The position numbers were made by a program, and so were the translations under genes. DNA of 64,000 nt, from contig NZ_JANRHH010000037.1 in assembly GCF_030433435.1 (NCBI RefSeq), positions 1 to 64,000 on the forward strand, given 5' to 3'. A model generated the notes under the pieces. It ran no database searches and had not been told where the DNA came from. It saw only the letters and a program-made list of their open reading frames with translations. This document shows positions 46,651 to 55,484 of the stretch, one piece after another. The number at the start of each line of letters is the position of its first letter. The first letter of the stretch is position 1. Origin of the DNA: Polycladomyces subterraneus. GTDB lineage: Bacteria; Bacillota; Bacilli; Thermoactinomycetales; JIR-001.

Positions 46651-46826
46651 AAATAAAAAACCTTTCATCTCTGATCGGATGAAAGGTTGGCGTCGTAAAC
46701 GCGCAAACTCTCATCTCCCAGAGATACCCTCTGCAGGAATTGGCACCACATTTGAAAGACAATCCTTTCAAATAGGTTGCCGGGCTTCATCGGGCCAGTC
46801 CCTCCGCCGCTCTGGATAAGAGTTCC
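46651..46826 (-). promoter_or_regulatory. SAM-I riboswitch (S-box) with terminator, upstream of metH
   Basis: The aptamer (46706-46826, minus strand) has P1 arms AACTCTTATC and GATGAGAGTT and the core blocks CAGAGCGGCGGAGGGACTGG, CCCGATGAAGCCCGGCAACC and TGGTGCCAATTCCTGCAGAG. The expression platform is a terminator, AACCTTTCATC with GATGAAAGGTT (46659-46688), followed by a T tract. SAM binding should favour termination and switch off metH-yitJ. Confidence 0.95.
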
Positions 46827-46988
46827 GCTAATCGGACTATGTGATTTTTTCCGAACTGACAAACGAAAAGGATTTGAAGATAAATATACAAAATTAACGG
46901 GGCACCTGTCAATGATTTCAGGTCTTTGATTCAGGTGAAGCGTGCTCCTGGAAAACGGCCACCCTTCAAGTTGGCGAATTAGCAGACT

Positions 46989-47056
46989 TGGGTGTGTCTG
47001 ATCAACATTGTCCGCATTGCTTTCTCCCCTCACGGAATTACTCCAGACACACCCTC
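46989..47056. mobile_element. 68-bp internally deleted MITE derivative, copy D
   Basis: TGGGTGTGTCTGATCAACAT and ATTACTCCAGACACACCCTC are inverted ends of the same type as copies A-C, with only about 30 bases between them. It is too short to be more than a remnant or solo-end derivative. It lies between the metH leader and bdbC. Confidence 0.55.
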
Positions 47057-47194
47057 GTCCTGGTTCCTTGTCATCCTTTCTTCAAACATAGTATCTGCTG
47101 CTCGTTTTACTACTCGGTGCGTTTTTTTGTACGCTCCTCCGCTCCCGTTTCATCATGCACTGCCGGAGAAACGGACAACCGAATCCGATACCGT

Positions 47195-47650
47195 TTATGC
47201 ATCCTTTTCCGTGGCTGTTTCATCAACTTCGTCCGATTCCGCCGTCCGGGCCGCTACTAGAAACCAAGTGATCAATATAAACGCCGTCAATGCCAAAAAG
47301 GGGATGGTGACAAACCCGAACCAGTTGATGTAGTCGCCTGTACAGGGCACCCCGCGCGTGCAGGGAGAGAACGATTTCATCGCCGGTACCTTTTGCAGCA
47401 AATAATGATAAAGCGAAATCGAACCGCCGATCACACTGAGTGGCAACGTGTACGGGATAATCCACCGGTCATTCCGATAGCTGGCGATTCCCAGCAGTAC
47501 CGTCAACGGATACATGAAGATCCGCTGAAACCAGCACAACTTGCATGGTTCAAACAACGCGATCTCGCTGAAATACAAACTGCCTCCCGTCGCAACCAAT
47601 GACACCACCCATGCGAAATACAATCCGTATTGCCGAATCCACGCCATCAT
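47195..47650 (-). CDS. bdbC: disulfide bond formation protein BdbC (DsbB-like)
   Basis: The 151-residue protein has four membrane segments and two outward-facing cysteine pairs: CKLC after the first helix and the pair in SPCTRGVPCTGDY. It reoxidises the thiol oxidase BdbD and passes electrons to menaquinone. It begins six bases after the bdbD stop, so the pair forms an operon as in Bacillus. The acidic C-terminal tail should be cytoplasmic. Confidence 0.92.
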   Translation of the reverse strand: MMAWIRQYGLYFAWVVSLVATGGSLYFSEIALFEPCKLCWFQRIFMYPLTVLLGIASYRNDRWIIPYTLPLSVIGGSISLYHYLLQKVPAMKSFSPCTRGVPCTGDYINWFGFVTIPFLALTAFILITWFLVAARTAESDEVDETATEKDA

Positions 47651-47656
47651 ACCGGA

Positions 47657-48382
47657 TTATCCTTTCTTGCCCGATTCCTGAAGCGCTTCATCCAACGCTT
47701 GTTTCAATTGGTTGTAGTCCAGCGGATTGTCCACTTTTTTCCCGTTGACGTAGATGGTCGGAACCGAATTGATGCCCAGTTTCTTTCCGTTGTTCATATC
47801 CTGCTGTACATCCGCCTCATATTTCCGGGTGCGGAGGTCCTGTTCCAGACGTTTCACGTCGATGCCAGGAACCTGCTGCTTGGCCAATTGCACCAGAAAC
47901 TCAGGCGTGGCCCAGATGGTGTACTCGTCCTGTTGATTCCGGTAGACCGCGTCATAAAACTGCCAAAATGCCTGCGGTTTTTGATGGTAGATCGACTCAC
48001 CGGCAATGCCGGCTGTCACCGAATCTGGCCCGATGAACTGCATGTTGAGAAATGCCATCTTGACTTTGCCAGTGTCGATATATTCCTTTTTCAACAAAGG
48101 AAAGACGGTTTCCTCAAACCGTTTGCACACCGGACACTTGAAATCTCCGAATTCGATCAAGGTGACTGGTGCTTTCGGATCGCCCAGGACGGGTTGACCC
48201 TGTGCCAACCCGTTGATCTCCTCCTTTTGACCATCGGCGGCCAGATACGCAATGCCGAAGATGCCCACGATGAGCACAACCAGCCCCACCGTGATCATTG
48301 TCAACATCTTCATGTCCTTTTTCTTCCTTTTCGCCTGGTACGATACGCTTTGCTTTTTCTTTTGTCGGTTCTTTTTCCCCAT
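47657..48382 (-). CDS. bdbD: extracytoplasmic thiol-disulfide oxidoreductase BdbD (DsbA-like)
   Basis: The protein of about 241 residues has a very basic cytoplasmic start (GKKNRQKKKQS), one signal-anchor helix (ITVGLVVLIVGIFGIAYLAA) and a DsbA-type thioredoxin domain with active site FKCPVCKRF and cis-proline loop GINSVPTIYVNG. It introduces disulfides into exported proteins together with BdbC. The ATG at 48382 has AAGGAG 7 bases upstream, while the open frame extends 22 codons further. Confidence 0.92.
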   Translation of the reverse strand: MGKKNRQKKKQSVSYQAKRKKKDMKMLTMITVGLVVLIVGIFGIAYLAADGQKEEINGLAQGQPVLGDPKAPVTLIEFGDFKCPVCKRFEETVFPLLKKEYIDTGKVKMAFLNMQFIGPDSVTAGIAGESIYHQKPQAFWQFYDAVYRNQQDEYTIWATPEFLVQLAKQQVPGIDVKRLEQDLRTRKYEADVQQDMNNGKKLGINSVPTIYVNGKKVDNPLDYNQLKQALDEALQESGKKG

Positions 48383-48582
48383 CAAAGTTCTCCTTCCCAT
48401 CTGAACCGTTCCACTGTCAGATTTGCTTTCTATTATCGCATAAAACAAGAAAAATGGGGACTTCTGAAAAGCACCTTTTAGCTTGTTTGAAAAAAATTTA
48501 CAATCACGTTGGAAAAAAAGCCGTTTACTCCCGTCGGATAACGGGTACGTGTTAAAAGGTTAGTATGTATGGAGGGGATTGG

Positions 48583-49491
48583 ATGCTGAAAAGAAGTTGG
48601 CTGTTATCCATTTGTCTTATTCTGTTGGTCAGTCTCACCGCCTGCAAGGACGGGAAGACCGCCGAGCCCGGAAAAATCGTCATCTCGGGCAAGGACTGGA
48701 CCGAGCAGTGGATCTTGGCCCACATTTTGGGCGAATATTTGAAAGCCCACACGGATATGGACGTGCAAGTGCGCGAAGGGTTGGGCACGGAAGCGATCTT
48801 GGTCCAAGCCCTCAAGCAAGGGGAAATCGACGCTATTGTAGAGTATACCGGCACGGGTTACCAGGCGATTCTCAAAAAACCTTACAAGCCGGGAATGACT
48901 CCTCAGTATATTTACCAGCAGACCAAAAAAGGATACGAAACCCAATTCGGCACCACCTGGCTGAAACCGTTGGGCTTTTACAACACGTATGCCTTGGCGA
49001 TGCGAGCGGACAAAGCGAAACAACTGCATGTCACCAAAGTAAGCGACCTGAAACGGTTGGCCCCCCGACTATCCTTCGGTGCACCTGCCACTTTTTTCGA
49101 GCGGAAAGACGGGTATGACGGAATGGCGAAAATGTACGGCCTGTCCTTTGGTAAAAAGGTGACGCTGGATGAGGATCTGATGTACAAAGCCGTTGATAAC
49201 GGGGATGTCGATGTGATCACCGCCTTCACCACCGATCCGCGCATCAAGCAGTTGCACTTGGCGACGCTAGAGGACGATATGAAATATTTCCCGCCTTACG
49301 ACGCGGTGCCGGTGGTACGTCAAGCGGTGTTGCGCGCCAATCCGGGACTGGAAAAAACATTGAACGGGTTGGCCGGCAAAATCACCATTCCCGACATGAT
49401 GAAAATGAACGACGAAGTGAACAGTAAACGGAAAACACCGCAGGAGGCAGCACGGGACTTTCTGAAATCCAAGGGTTTGATTCCACGCTGA
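48583..49491 (+). CDS. glycine betaine/choline/carnitine-type ABC transporter binding lipoprotein (OpuCC-like)
   Basis: The 302-residue precursor has a lipobox in VSLTAC and the quaternary-ammonium-binding fold of OpuBC/OpuCC/OsmF proteins (VISGKDWTEQWIL, REGLGTEAILVQAL, AIVEYTGTGYQAIL). Aromatic residues at WTEQW and EYTGTGY are consistent with a cation-binding pocket. The ATG at 48583 has GGAGGGG 5 bases upstream. It is the first gene of a three-gene operon, an order differing from B. subtilis opuC, where the ATPase gene comes first. Confidence 0.88.
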   Translation: MLKRSWLLSICLILLVSLTACKDGKTAEPGKIVISGKDWTEQWILAHILGEYLKAHTDMDVQVREGLGTEAILVQALKQGEIDAIVEYTGTGYQAILKKPYKPGMTPQYIYQQTKKGYETQFGTTWLKPLGFYNTYALAMRADKAKQLHVTKVSDLKRLAPRLSFGAPATFFERKDGYDGMAKMYGLSFGKKVTLDEDLMYKAVDNGDVDVITAFTTDPRIKQLHLATLEDDMKYFPPYDAVPVVRQAVLRANPGLEKTLNGLAGKITIPDMMKMNDEVNSKRKTPQEAARDFLKSKGLIPR

Positions 49492-49567
49492 TTAGGCACC
49501 CGTTGAAGAGGGCACGAGGGTGTGAATCGCTTGGAAAGGAGAGAAAATTGGAAAGGAGCGGAAAAAT

Positions 49568-50713
49568 ATGATTCGTTTTGAAAATGTAAGCAAGCGGTAC
49601 AAAGATGGCACGGTTGCCATTGACAATCTGAATCTGGAAATCCAAAAAGGGGAGTTACTCGTCCTAATCGGCCCCAGCGGGTGCGGAAAAACGACAACCA
49701 TGCGCATGATCAACCGCTTGATCGAACCGACGAGTGGTACGATCACGATCGACGGGCAAGACATCTCCCTGATCGACCCTGTTGAACTCAGGCGCAATAT
49801 CGGGTACGTGATTCAGGAGATCGGCCTGTTTCCCCACATGACCATCGAGGAAAATATCGCCCTGGTACCCAAACTGAAAAAATGGCATCCCGAGCGTTAC
49901 CGGAAACGGGTAAACGAGTTGATGGACTTGGTCGGTCTGGACCCCAGCACGTACAAGGACCGGTACCCGTCGGAGCTGAGCGGGGGGCAACAACAGCGTG
50001 TCGGCGTCATCCGAGCACTGGCGGGAGAGCCAGACATCATCCTGATGGATGAGCCGTTCAGCGCGCTCGACCCGATCAGTCGGGAACAATTGCAGGAAGA
50101 ATTGGTGAACCTGCAAGAGTCGATCCGCAAAACCATCGTGTTCGTCACTCACGACATGGACGAAGCGATCCGGATCGCCAGTCGGATCGCGATCATGAAT
50201 GAAGGAAAGCTGGTGCAAGTGGACATCCCCGACCGCATCCTGCGTCGACCGGCCAACGACTTCGTACGCGGATTCATCGGTGAGGAACGACTGACGAATG
50301 CCAGCGGTACGGTCGTTCCGACGGCACAGGACTTGATGCATCAGTCTCCGGCTACCGTTTCACCCAAACGGGGATTGGCCGAAGCGTTCCGCATCATGAA
50401 AGAGAAAAAAGTGGACAGCTTGTTCGTGATCGACAGCCAGCGCCAACTGCTGGGCAGCGTTACCCTTGAAAAGGTGGATCAACACTACGATCAGGAAGAT
50501 TGCACGGTAGCAGACATCATGGAGACAGAGATCCCTACCCTCGCAGTCGACAACCCGGTCAACGAGGTGGCCGAAGTGTTCCGGGACGGTAAGCAAAACG
50601 CCGTACCCGTAGTGGAGGGGAAACGGCTCATCGGCGTCGTCACCCGCGGCAGCATGATGCGCGGACTGGCCGACTGGACACATCATCAATCGGAAGGGAG
50701 CGTGACAGTATGA
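49568..50713 (+). CDS. osmoprotectant ABC transporter ATPase with CBS domains (OpuCA-like)
   Basis: The 381-residue ATPase has Walker A GPSGCGKTTT, Q-loop VIQEIGLFPH, signature LSGGQQQR, Walker B IILMDEPFSALDP and H-loop FVTHDMDEA. Two CBS motifs follow from about residue 260. In OpuA/OpuCA-type importers such CBS domains sense ionic strength or nucleotides and gate transport. The GGAAAGGAG site lies directly upstream. Confidence 0.92.
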   Translation: MIRFENVSKRYKDGTVAIDNLNLEIQKGELLVLIGPSGCGKTTTMRMINRLIEPTSGTITIDGQDISLIDPVELRRNIGYVIQEIGLFPHMTIEENIALVPKLKKWHPERYRKRVNELMDLVGLDPSTYKDRYPSELSGGQQQRVGVIRALAGEPDIILMDEPFSALDPISREQLQEELVNLQESIRKTIVFVTHDMDEAIRIASRIAIMNEGKLVQVDIPDRILRRPANDFVRGFIGEERLTNASGTVVPTAQDLMHQSPATVSPKRGLAEAFRIMKEKKVDSLFVIDSQRQLLGSVTLEKVDQHYDQEDCTVADIMETEIPTLAVDNPVNEVAEVFRDGKQNAVPVVEGKRLIGVVTRGSMMRGLADWTHHQSEGSVTV

Positions 50714-51345
50714 GTCTGTGGGAAACGATCGTTAGTCGAAAAACGGACATCTGGGTGGCTTTCGTCGATCATCTTTATCTGTCCGGTGTGGCGATGCTGA
50801 TCGCCATCTTGGTTGCGGTACCGTTGGGTATCATTCTTACCCGCTACCGATGGATCGCGGAACCGATTATCGGGCTGGCCGCACTGATTCAGACGGTTCC
50901 AGGTCTTGCGCTGCTGGCCTTTATGCTGCCGTTGTTCGGGATTGGGAAAACACCGGCCATCGTCGCCTTGACCCTGTATGCGCTCCTGCCCATCATCCGC
51001 AACACCTACACCGGCATCCTCGGAGTCGATCGCTCCGTTATCGACGCAGGCAAAGGAATGGGCATGACCTCCCGCCAGATCCTGTGGATGGTGGAATTGC
51101 CGCTTTCTCTCCCGTTTATCATGGCCGGCATCCGCACCTCATCCGTATTTACTGTCGGCCTGGCAGCACTGGCCGCCTTTATCGGGGGCGGCGGATTGGG
51201 TGATCTGATCGTTCGTGGCATGAGCATGAACGACAACAATCTCATCTTGGCCGGTGCCATTCCTGCCGCCTTGTTGGCCATGGCATTCGATCTGATGTTC
51301 CGTTTGTTGGAGCGGAAAGTAACTCCCCATGGCATGCAGAGCTGA
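50710..51345 (+). CDS. osmoprotectant ABC transporter permease (OpuCB/OpuCD-like)
   Basis: The 211-residue permease has five or six hydrophobic segments and the ATPase-contact loop DAGKGMGMTSRQILWMVELP. It overlaps the ATPase gene by 4 bases (ATGA). Only one permease gene is present, whereas the OpuB/OpuC systems of B. subtilis have two, so a homodimer is likely here. A terminator follows at once, which rules out a missed downstream partner in this operon. Confidence 0.9.
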   Translation: MSLWETIVSRKTDIWVAFVDHLYLSGVAMLIAILVAVPLGIILTRYRWIAEPIIGLAALIQTVPGLALLAFMLPLFGIGKTPAIVALTLYALLPIIRNTYTGILGVDRSVIDAGKGMGMTSRQILWMVELPLSLPFIMAGIRTSSVFTVGLAALAAFIGGGGLGDLIVRGMSMNDNNLILAGAIPAALLAMAFDLMFRLLERKVTPHGMQS

Positions 51346-51364
51346 AAGGGCAAACCGGAAAACG

Positions 51365-51400
51365 ATCCCCCGAACATGTTGTTCGGGGGATTTCGTTTAT
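51365..51400 (+). terminator. terminator after the osmoprotectant transporter operon
   Basis: ATCCCCCGAAC (51365-51375) pairs with GTTCGGGGGAT (51381-51391), followed by TTCGTTTATT. Confidence 0.88.
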
Positions 51401-51486
51401 TCCCTTCCCATCGCGTTTTCCCTACTCTTTCCGATCTTATCTCAGCTGGTTCCCCTCGTGGTAGCAGGTCTCGCCTTTTCTTCCGT

Positions 51487-51783
51487 TCACATCAACTGAT
51501 CCCTGTCCTGCTTCCGATCGCCACCCAGTACCCGGCGAACCCACCATAAACCCACGCCTCCGGTCACCACGTGCAAAGCGCCGATCTGCCAGATGACTCT
51601 TCCCGGCGAATCCCACAACAACTGCACCATACCCATGGGCGCTCCCTTCATACCCCCTGCCAACGTCTGCTTATAAAGGTCCAGTGCAGGCACCAACCCA
51701 ATCGCCAAAAGAAATATCCCTGCAATGATTAACACGAACATCGCCGATCCGCAGAAAATGACCAACCAATCGCGCTTGTTCAT
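51487..51783 (-). CDS. small two-span membrane protein, uncharacterised
   Basis: This protein of about 98 residues has two hydrophobic segments (VIFCGSAMFVLIIAGIFLLAIG and IWQIGALHVVTGGVGLWWV) and a charged C-terminus. I start at the ATG at 51783 (MNKRDWLV), 8 bases after GGAGCGGAG; an in-frame ATG at 51828 would add a Gly/Glu-rich leader. No family recognised. Confidence 0.65.
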   Translation of the reverse strand: MNKRDWLVIFCGSAMFVLIIAGIFLLAIGLVPALDLYKQTLAGGMKGAPMGMVQLLWDSPGRVIWQIGALHVVTGGVGLWWVRRVLGGDRKQDRDQLM

Positions 51784-51993
51784 CGGTACATCTCCGCTCC
51801 CTTTCACTTCACCCTCTCCTTTCACCATATTTCCACCCTCGGGGTTCCACTTCCTGTTTTTCGAGGAAAGAGAAGGTTTTCTACAAACTTGAGCGGCTTA
51901 TACCCTGTAACACCACGTTTAAAAGCCATTTCGCAGCTCTTATTATCTATTTCGAAACATCCATCATTTTTTGAGTCCCAGATCCGATGAGGC

Positions 51994-52046
51994 CTTTTTC
52001 CCTCTCACTCCAGCGCTTAAGATCAAATGCCACTTCACTGGAAAAG
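51994..52046. repeat. dispersed intergenic hairpin repeat, copy 4
   Basis: CTTTTTCCCTCTCACTCC at the left and CACTTCACTGGAAAAG at the right repeat the arms and flanks of the 680-736 copy. The pairing arms are CTTTTTCC and GGAAAAG. It lies in the 375-base gap between the 51487 gene and the aldo/keto reductase. Confidence 0.5.
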
Positions 52047-52088
52047 TTCACTCTTTATTAAGCAAGATTATTTGTTCCCATCTTCATG

Positions 52089-52130
52089 AAAAAACAAAAT
52101 GCCGTTGACCTCTTCGATTAGGCCAACGGC
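52089..52130 (-). terminator. terminator after the aldo/keto reductase
   Basis: GCCGTTG (52101-52107) and CAACGGC (52124-52130) form a stem. On the minus strand it is followed by ATTTTGTTTTTT. It lies 29 bases after the stop of the reductase gene. Confidence 0.78.
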
Positions 52131-52158
52131 TAAATAACATATTCATAATACAGGCACA

Positions 52159-52992
52159 CTAGAAATCAAAATTGTCCGGGTCCGGACCGAAACGTTGGTT
52201 TCGGTTCAGTCCATCCAGCTTGGCCATATCCTCCTGGGACAGTTCAAAATCAAACACATCGGCATTCTCACGTATACGGTACTCTTTCACTGACTTGGGA
52301 ATGGTGACCACCCCATGTTGCAGGTTCCATCGGAGTACGATCTGCGCGGGTGTCTTGCCGTATTTGGCAGCCAACTCGCGGATTTCCGGCACATTGGCCA
52401 CTTCGCCCTTCATCAGCGGACGCCATGCTTCCACTTGAATGCCGTGTTGAGAACAGTACGCACGCAGTTCCTTCTGGGTCAGATGCGGATGAAACTCCAC
52501 CTGGTTGACCATCGGCTTGATCTCGGCATCCGCCATCAGATCCTCCAGATGGTGAATTTGGAAGTTGCTCACCCCGATTGCCCGTGCGCGCCCATCACGG
52601 TAGATCTTCTCCAGTGCTTTCCACGTCTCTTTGTACTTGCCCGCCACCGGCCAGTGGATTAGATAGAGGTCGACATAGTCCATCCCCAAACGTTGGAGGC
52701 TGGCCTCAAAAGCGGCCAATGTGGAATCATAGCCTTGATCAGTGTTCCACACTTTGGTGGTGATAAACAACTCCTCGCGCGGCACACCCGACTCCCGGAC
52801 GGCTCTGCCCACACCCACCTCATTGCCGTACATCGCCGCCGTGTCAATACTGCGGTAACCAACCCGAATCGCCGTCTTCACCGCGTTCTCCACTTCGCCA
52901 CCTTCTTGCGCCCGCCAGACGCCCAATCCCAACCACGGCATCTTCACCCCATTGTACAGGGTCGCTGCATCGGAAAGCGATTTGATTGACAA
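52159..52992 (-). CDS. aldo/keto reductase (YvgN/YtbE-like)
   Basis: This NADPH-dependent TIM-barrel reductase of about 277 residues has the Asp-Tyr-Lys-His tetrad: DTAAMYGNE (Asp, Tyr), ITTKVW (Lys) and LIHWP (His). The IPKSVKEYRI segment near the C-terminus binds the cofactor phosphate. It closely follows B. subtilis YvgN, a methylglyoxal/glyoxal reductase. I start at the TTG at 52992 (MSIKSLSDA), with GGGAGG 8 bases upstream and an N-terminus of the expected length. Confidence 0.9.
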   Translation of the reverse strand: MSIKSLSDAATLYNGVKMPWLGLGVWRAQEGGEVENAVKTAIRVGYRSIDTAAMYGNEVGVGRAVRESGVPREELFITTKVWNTDQGYDSTLAAFEASLQRLGMDYVDLYLIHWPVAGKYKETWKALEKIYRDGRARAIGVSNFQIHHLEDLMADAEIKPMVNQVEFHPHLTQKELRAYCSQHGIQVEAWRPLMKGEVANVPEIRELAAKYGKTPAQIVLRWNLQHGVVTIPKSVKEYRIRENADVFDFELSQEDMAKLDGLNRNQRFGPDPDNFDF

Positions 52993-53386
52993 ATTCTCCA
53001 CCTCCCAGATGTTTTGGTACGAATGATCCAATGGATGTAGGTGAACTTAGCCTAGAAACAACATAACCATAGAAACTCTAACGCGCTCACCACGAGTGTA
53101 AACTTTTGCATAGTTGGAATCAACCACATGGTTTCGATGTGGATGGTCCGTTTCTCTCTATAAATCCAAAGATTTCTAGATGCAAAAATGGAACAGAAAC
53201 ACCCAGTATGAATAGGATAAAAGGTCGATCCGGGTATACTATTTCCCGCTCGTTCGTGATCACCCTCCAACTAAAATTGTTCTTACCTAATTGAATCGTT
53301 ACATTGATCCAATCCTAAATTAGTTCATTTTTTGTGTTTTTTCATCTGACTACACTGAAATTAAAGGAAATAGTCCAAATTACATA

Positions 53387-53415
53387 TTCCAATCAAAACC
53401 TATTCATAGTATGAT
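53387..53415 (+). promoter_or_regulatory. possible promoter of the XRE-M14 fusion gene
   Basis: TATGAT (53410-53415) is preceded at 17 bases by TTCCAA (53387-53392). It overlaps the first in-frame ATG at 53411, which argues that translation starts at 53456 or 53459 instead. The rest of the 460-base gap between 52992 and 53456 shows nothing else I can name. Confidence 0.4.
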
Positions 53416-53455
53416 TAACACGTTGAGATATAGAGAAAAATTACAGGAAGAGAAA

Positions 53456-55336
53456 ATGATGCCAGAACTTGACCTCATTCAAATCGGTTCTATTATCCGA
53501 AAAGTGAGAAAAGGCAAGGGATTGCGCCTGGAGGATTTCGCGGATGAAAACATCTCCCCGGCAACCGTCAGTAACATCGAACGCGGGGTTCCACACGTTA
53601 ATGCAGAAAAAGTGATGTATCTGTTGAAGAAGCTAGGGCTGTCATTGGAACAGATTCCGGAGTTGTTGGTGGGGGAAGATGAGAAGGCAGAGCACCTTGT
53701 TAGTAGCAAGAAAGCTGGGAGGGGTTTGATGACACATAAGAAGTGGTTGTCCCTGTTCGCTGCGGTGGTACTGGTCTTCTCGTCCCTTGCCGTGGCGCAG
53801 GCGGAGCCGTCGACGCCATATTACGGGAAGAGTTATTCCCAGCCCGACAAGGTGCTGAAACTGTATCCCGATCCGGAAGAACGGTTTGACACCCCCGCTT
53901 TCACCTCCGGGAAGGAACGGTTCACCAGCCAAGAAGAGATGATGGCTTTCCTCCGTGGGTTGGAGTCGAAGAGCCCCTGGGTGGAAATGGAGGTGATCGG
54001 CCACTCCCAGGAGGGACGGGAAATACCTGCCCTCTTTTTTCAGAAGGGAAGCGGCAAGAAAAAGCCCACTGTCTGGCTGCAGGGACAGATCCACGGCAAT
54101 GAACCAGCCGCCGGGGAAGCGGTGCTGGTGATGGCCGAGAAGCTGGCCGGTCCCTACGGCAAGAAGCTGCTGGATAAGATTAACGTAGTCATCGTACCCA
54201 GGGTCAATCCCGACGGCTCCTACGCCTTTGAACGCCAGATGACGAACGGGCTTGATGGCAACCGGGATCACCTAAAGTTCGACACACAGGAAGTGCGGGC
54301 GGTCCACTCCCTCTTCAACCGGGTGCAGCCGGAAGTGGCGATCGACGCCCACGAATACAACCCTAAACCCGAGCTGCTGAAGGACATCGGTAAAGAAGGC
54401 TCCCTCAAGTATCACGACCTTCTCATCCTCTCGGGCAAGAACCTGAACATCCCGAAACAGGTTCGAAGCTTTGCCGATGATATGTCAGAGAAGGCCAAGA
54501 AAGCCTTAGCGGAGAAGGGGTTCTCCAGCGGCGACTACTACACGGCGACAAAAAAAGGCGGAAAATTGGAGCTGACCGAGGGTGGTCCGGAACCCCGCAT
54601 CGGCCGCAACAGCTTCGCCCTGAAACCCTCCCTTTCCTTCCTGGTGGAAACCCGGGGCATTGGGATCGGACGGGAAAACTTCCCCCGCCGGGTAGCCGCC
54701 CAGGTGACCACCCATGAAAGCCTGCTGGAGACCACTGCCCAATCGGCTGACGAGATTAAACGCCTCGTGGATCAAGCCCGGGAAGAGATCATCGACAAGG
54801 GACGCACCGTCGGGGATGACGACAAGATCGTGGTGGTAAGCCAGGCGACAGAAATCCCCGACAGCACCCTGCCAGTGGTGGACATCGCCGAGGGCAAGGT
54901 GAAGGAGGTACCTGTCCGCTGGTTCAGCCACACCAAAGGAAAGCCCGTCCTCACTCGGGAACGCCCAACCGCATATCTCTTGTCCCCGGACCAGGAGGAA
55001 ACCGTGGAACGATTGCGGAATGCCGGGGTCAATATCCAACGGCTGAAGAAAGAGATCGTCTTGTCTGTGGAAAGCTACACCGTTCTGTCGAAGGAGACAT
55101 CGAACGAGCCATACGAAGGTCACCCGCAGCATCATGTGACAACGGCCACGGCCATAGAAACAGTTCACTTTCCCGCAGGGAGCTGGGTAATCCCGATGGA
55201 CCAGCCAACGGCAAACTTGGCTGCCTTGGCTCTGGAACCGGAATCCACTGACAGCTACGTCACCTTCGGGTTCATCCGTTCGGAAGCGGGGAACAAGCTC
55301 CCAATTTACCGGTACATGGAGGAGAAGAAATGGTAA
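53456..55336 (+). CDS. XRE HTH domain fused to signal-anchor and M14-family zinc carboxypeptidase
   Basis: The single frame of about 626 residues joins three parts. Residues 5-75 are an XRE DNA-binding domain like the N-terminus of RRNPP (NprR/PlcR-like) regulators: IGSIIRKVRKGKGLRLEDFA, ISPATVSNIERGVPHV and LLKKLGLSLEQIP. About residue 92 a hydrophobic helix begins (KKWLSLFAAVVLVFSSLAVA). The rest is an M14-type peptidase with zinc ligands in QIHGNEPAAGE, DAHEYNPK and the catalytic glutamate in LVETRG. An internal ATG at 53729 has a perfect GGGAGGGG ribosome site and would give a free secreted enzyme. The fusion is either a membrane-anchored regulator or a regulator remnant in front of a peptidase gene. 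Confidence 0.8.
   Translation: MMPELDLIQIGSIIRKVRKGKGLRLEDFADENISPATVSNIERGVPHVNAEKVMYLLKKLGLSLEQIPELLVGEDEKAEHLVSSKKAGRGLMTHKKWLSLFAAVVLVFSSLAVAQAEPSTPYYGKSYSQPDKVLKLYPDPEERFDTPAFTSGKERFTSQEEMMAFLRGLESKSPWVEMEVIGHSQEGREIPALFFQKGSGKKKPTVWLQGQIHGNEPAAGEAVLVMAEKLAGPYGKKLLDKINVVIVPRVNPDGSYAFERQMTNGLDGNRDHLKFDTQEVRAVHSLFNRVQPEVAIDAHEYNPKPELLKDIGKEGSLKYHDLLILSGKNLNIPKQVRSFADDMSEKAKKALAEKGFSSGDYYTATKKGGKLELTEGGPEPRIGRNSFALKPSLSFLVETRGIGIGRENFPRRVAAQVTTHESLLETTAQSADEIKRLVDQAREEIIDKGRTVGDDDKIVVVSQATEIPDSTLPVVDIAEGKVKEVPVRWFSHTKGKPVLTRERPTAYLLSPDQEETVERLRNAGVNIQRLKKEIVLSVESYTVLSKETSNEPYEGHPQHHVTTATAIETVHFPAGSWVIPMDQPTANLAALALEPESTDSYVTFGFIRSEAGNKLPIYRYMEEKKW
53719..53731 (+). promoter_or_regulatory. 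internal ribosome site and ATG for the secreted peptidase form
   Basis: GGGAGGGGTTTG directly precedes the ATG at 53729-53731, in frame with the fusion and exactly at the start of a classic signal peptide (MTHKKW then a hydrophobic core ending in AVAQA). This suggests a second, shorter product of about 535 residues. Confidence 0.65.
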
Positions 55337-55358
55337 TGATGTGATCGTTCACCTGAAG

Positions 55359-55386
55359 AAGGCCGCCATTCGAACGGCGGCCTTTA
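55359..55386 (+). terminator. terminator after the fusion gene
   Basis: AAGGCCGCC (55359-55367) and GGCGGCCTT (55376-55384) form a strong stem, but only three T follow on the plus strand, so efficiency is uncertain. Confidence 0.6.
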
Positions 55387-55484
55387 AAAAAATTGCGGAC
55401 ATCACCTCTTCAAACACAAGGCCTCGATGTCCGCTAATGAAGGTTGGGTCAATCAAGTAAGAGTTGACACAGCTATTTTTCCGG

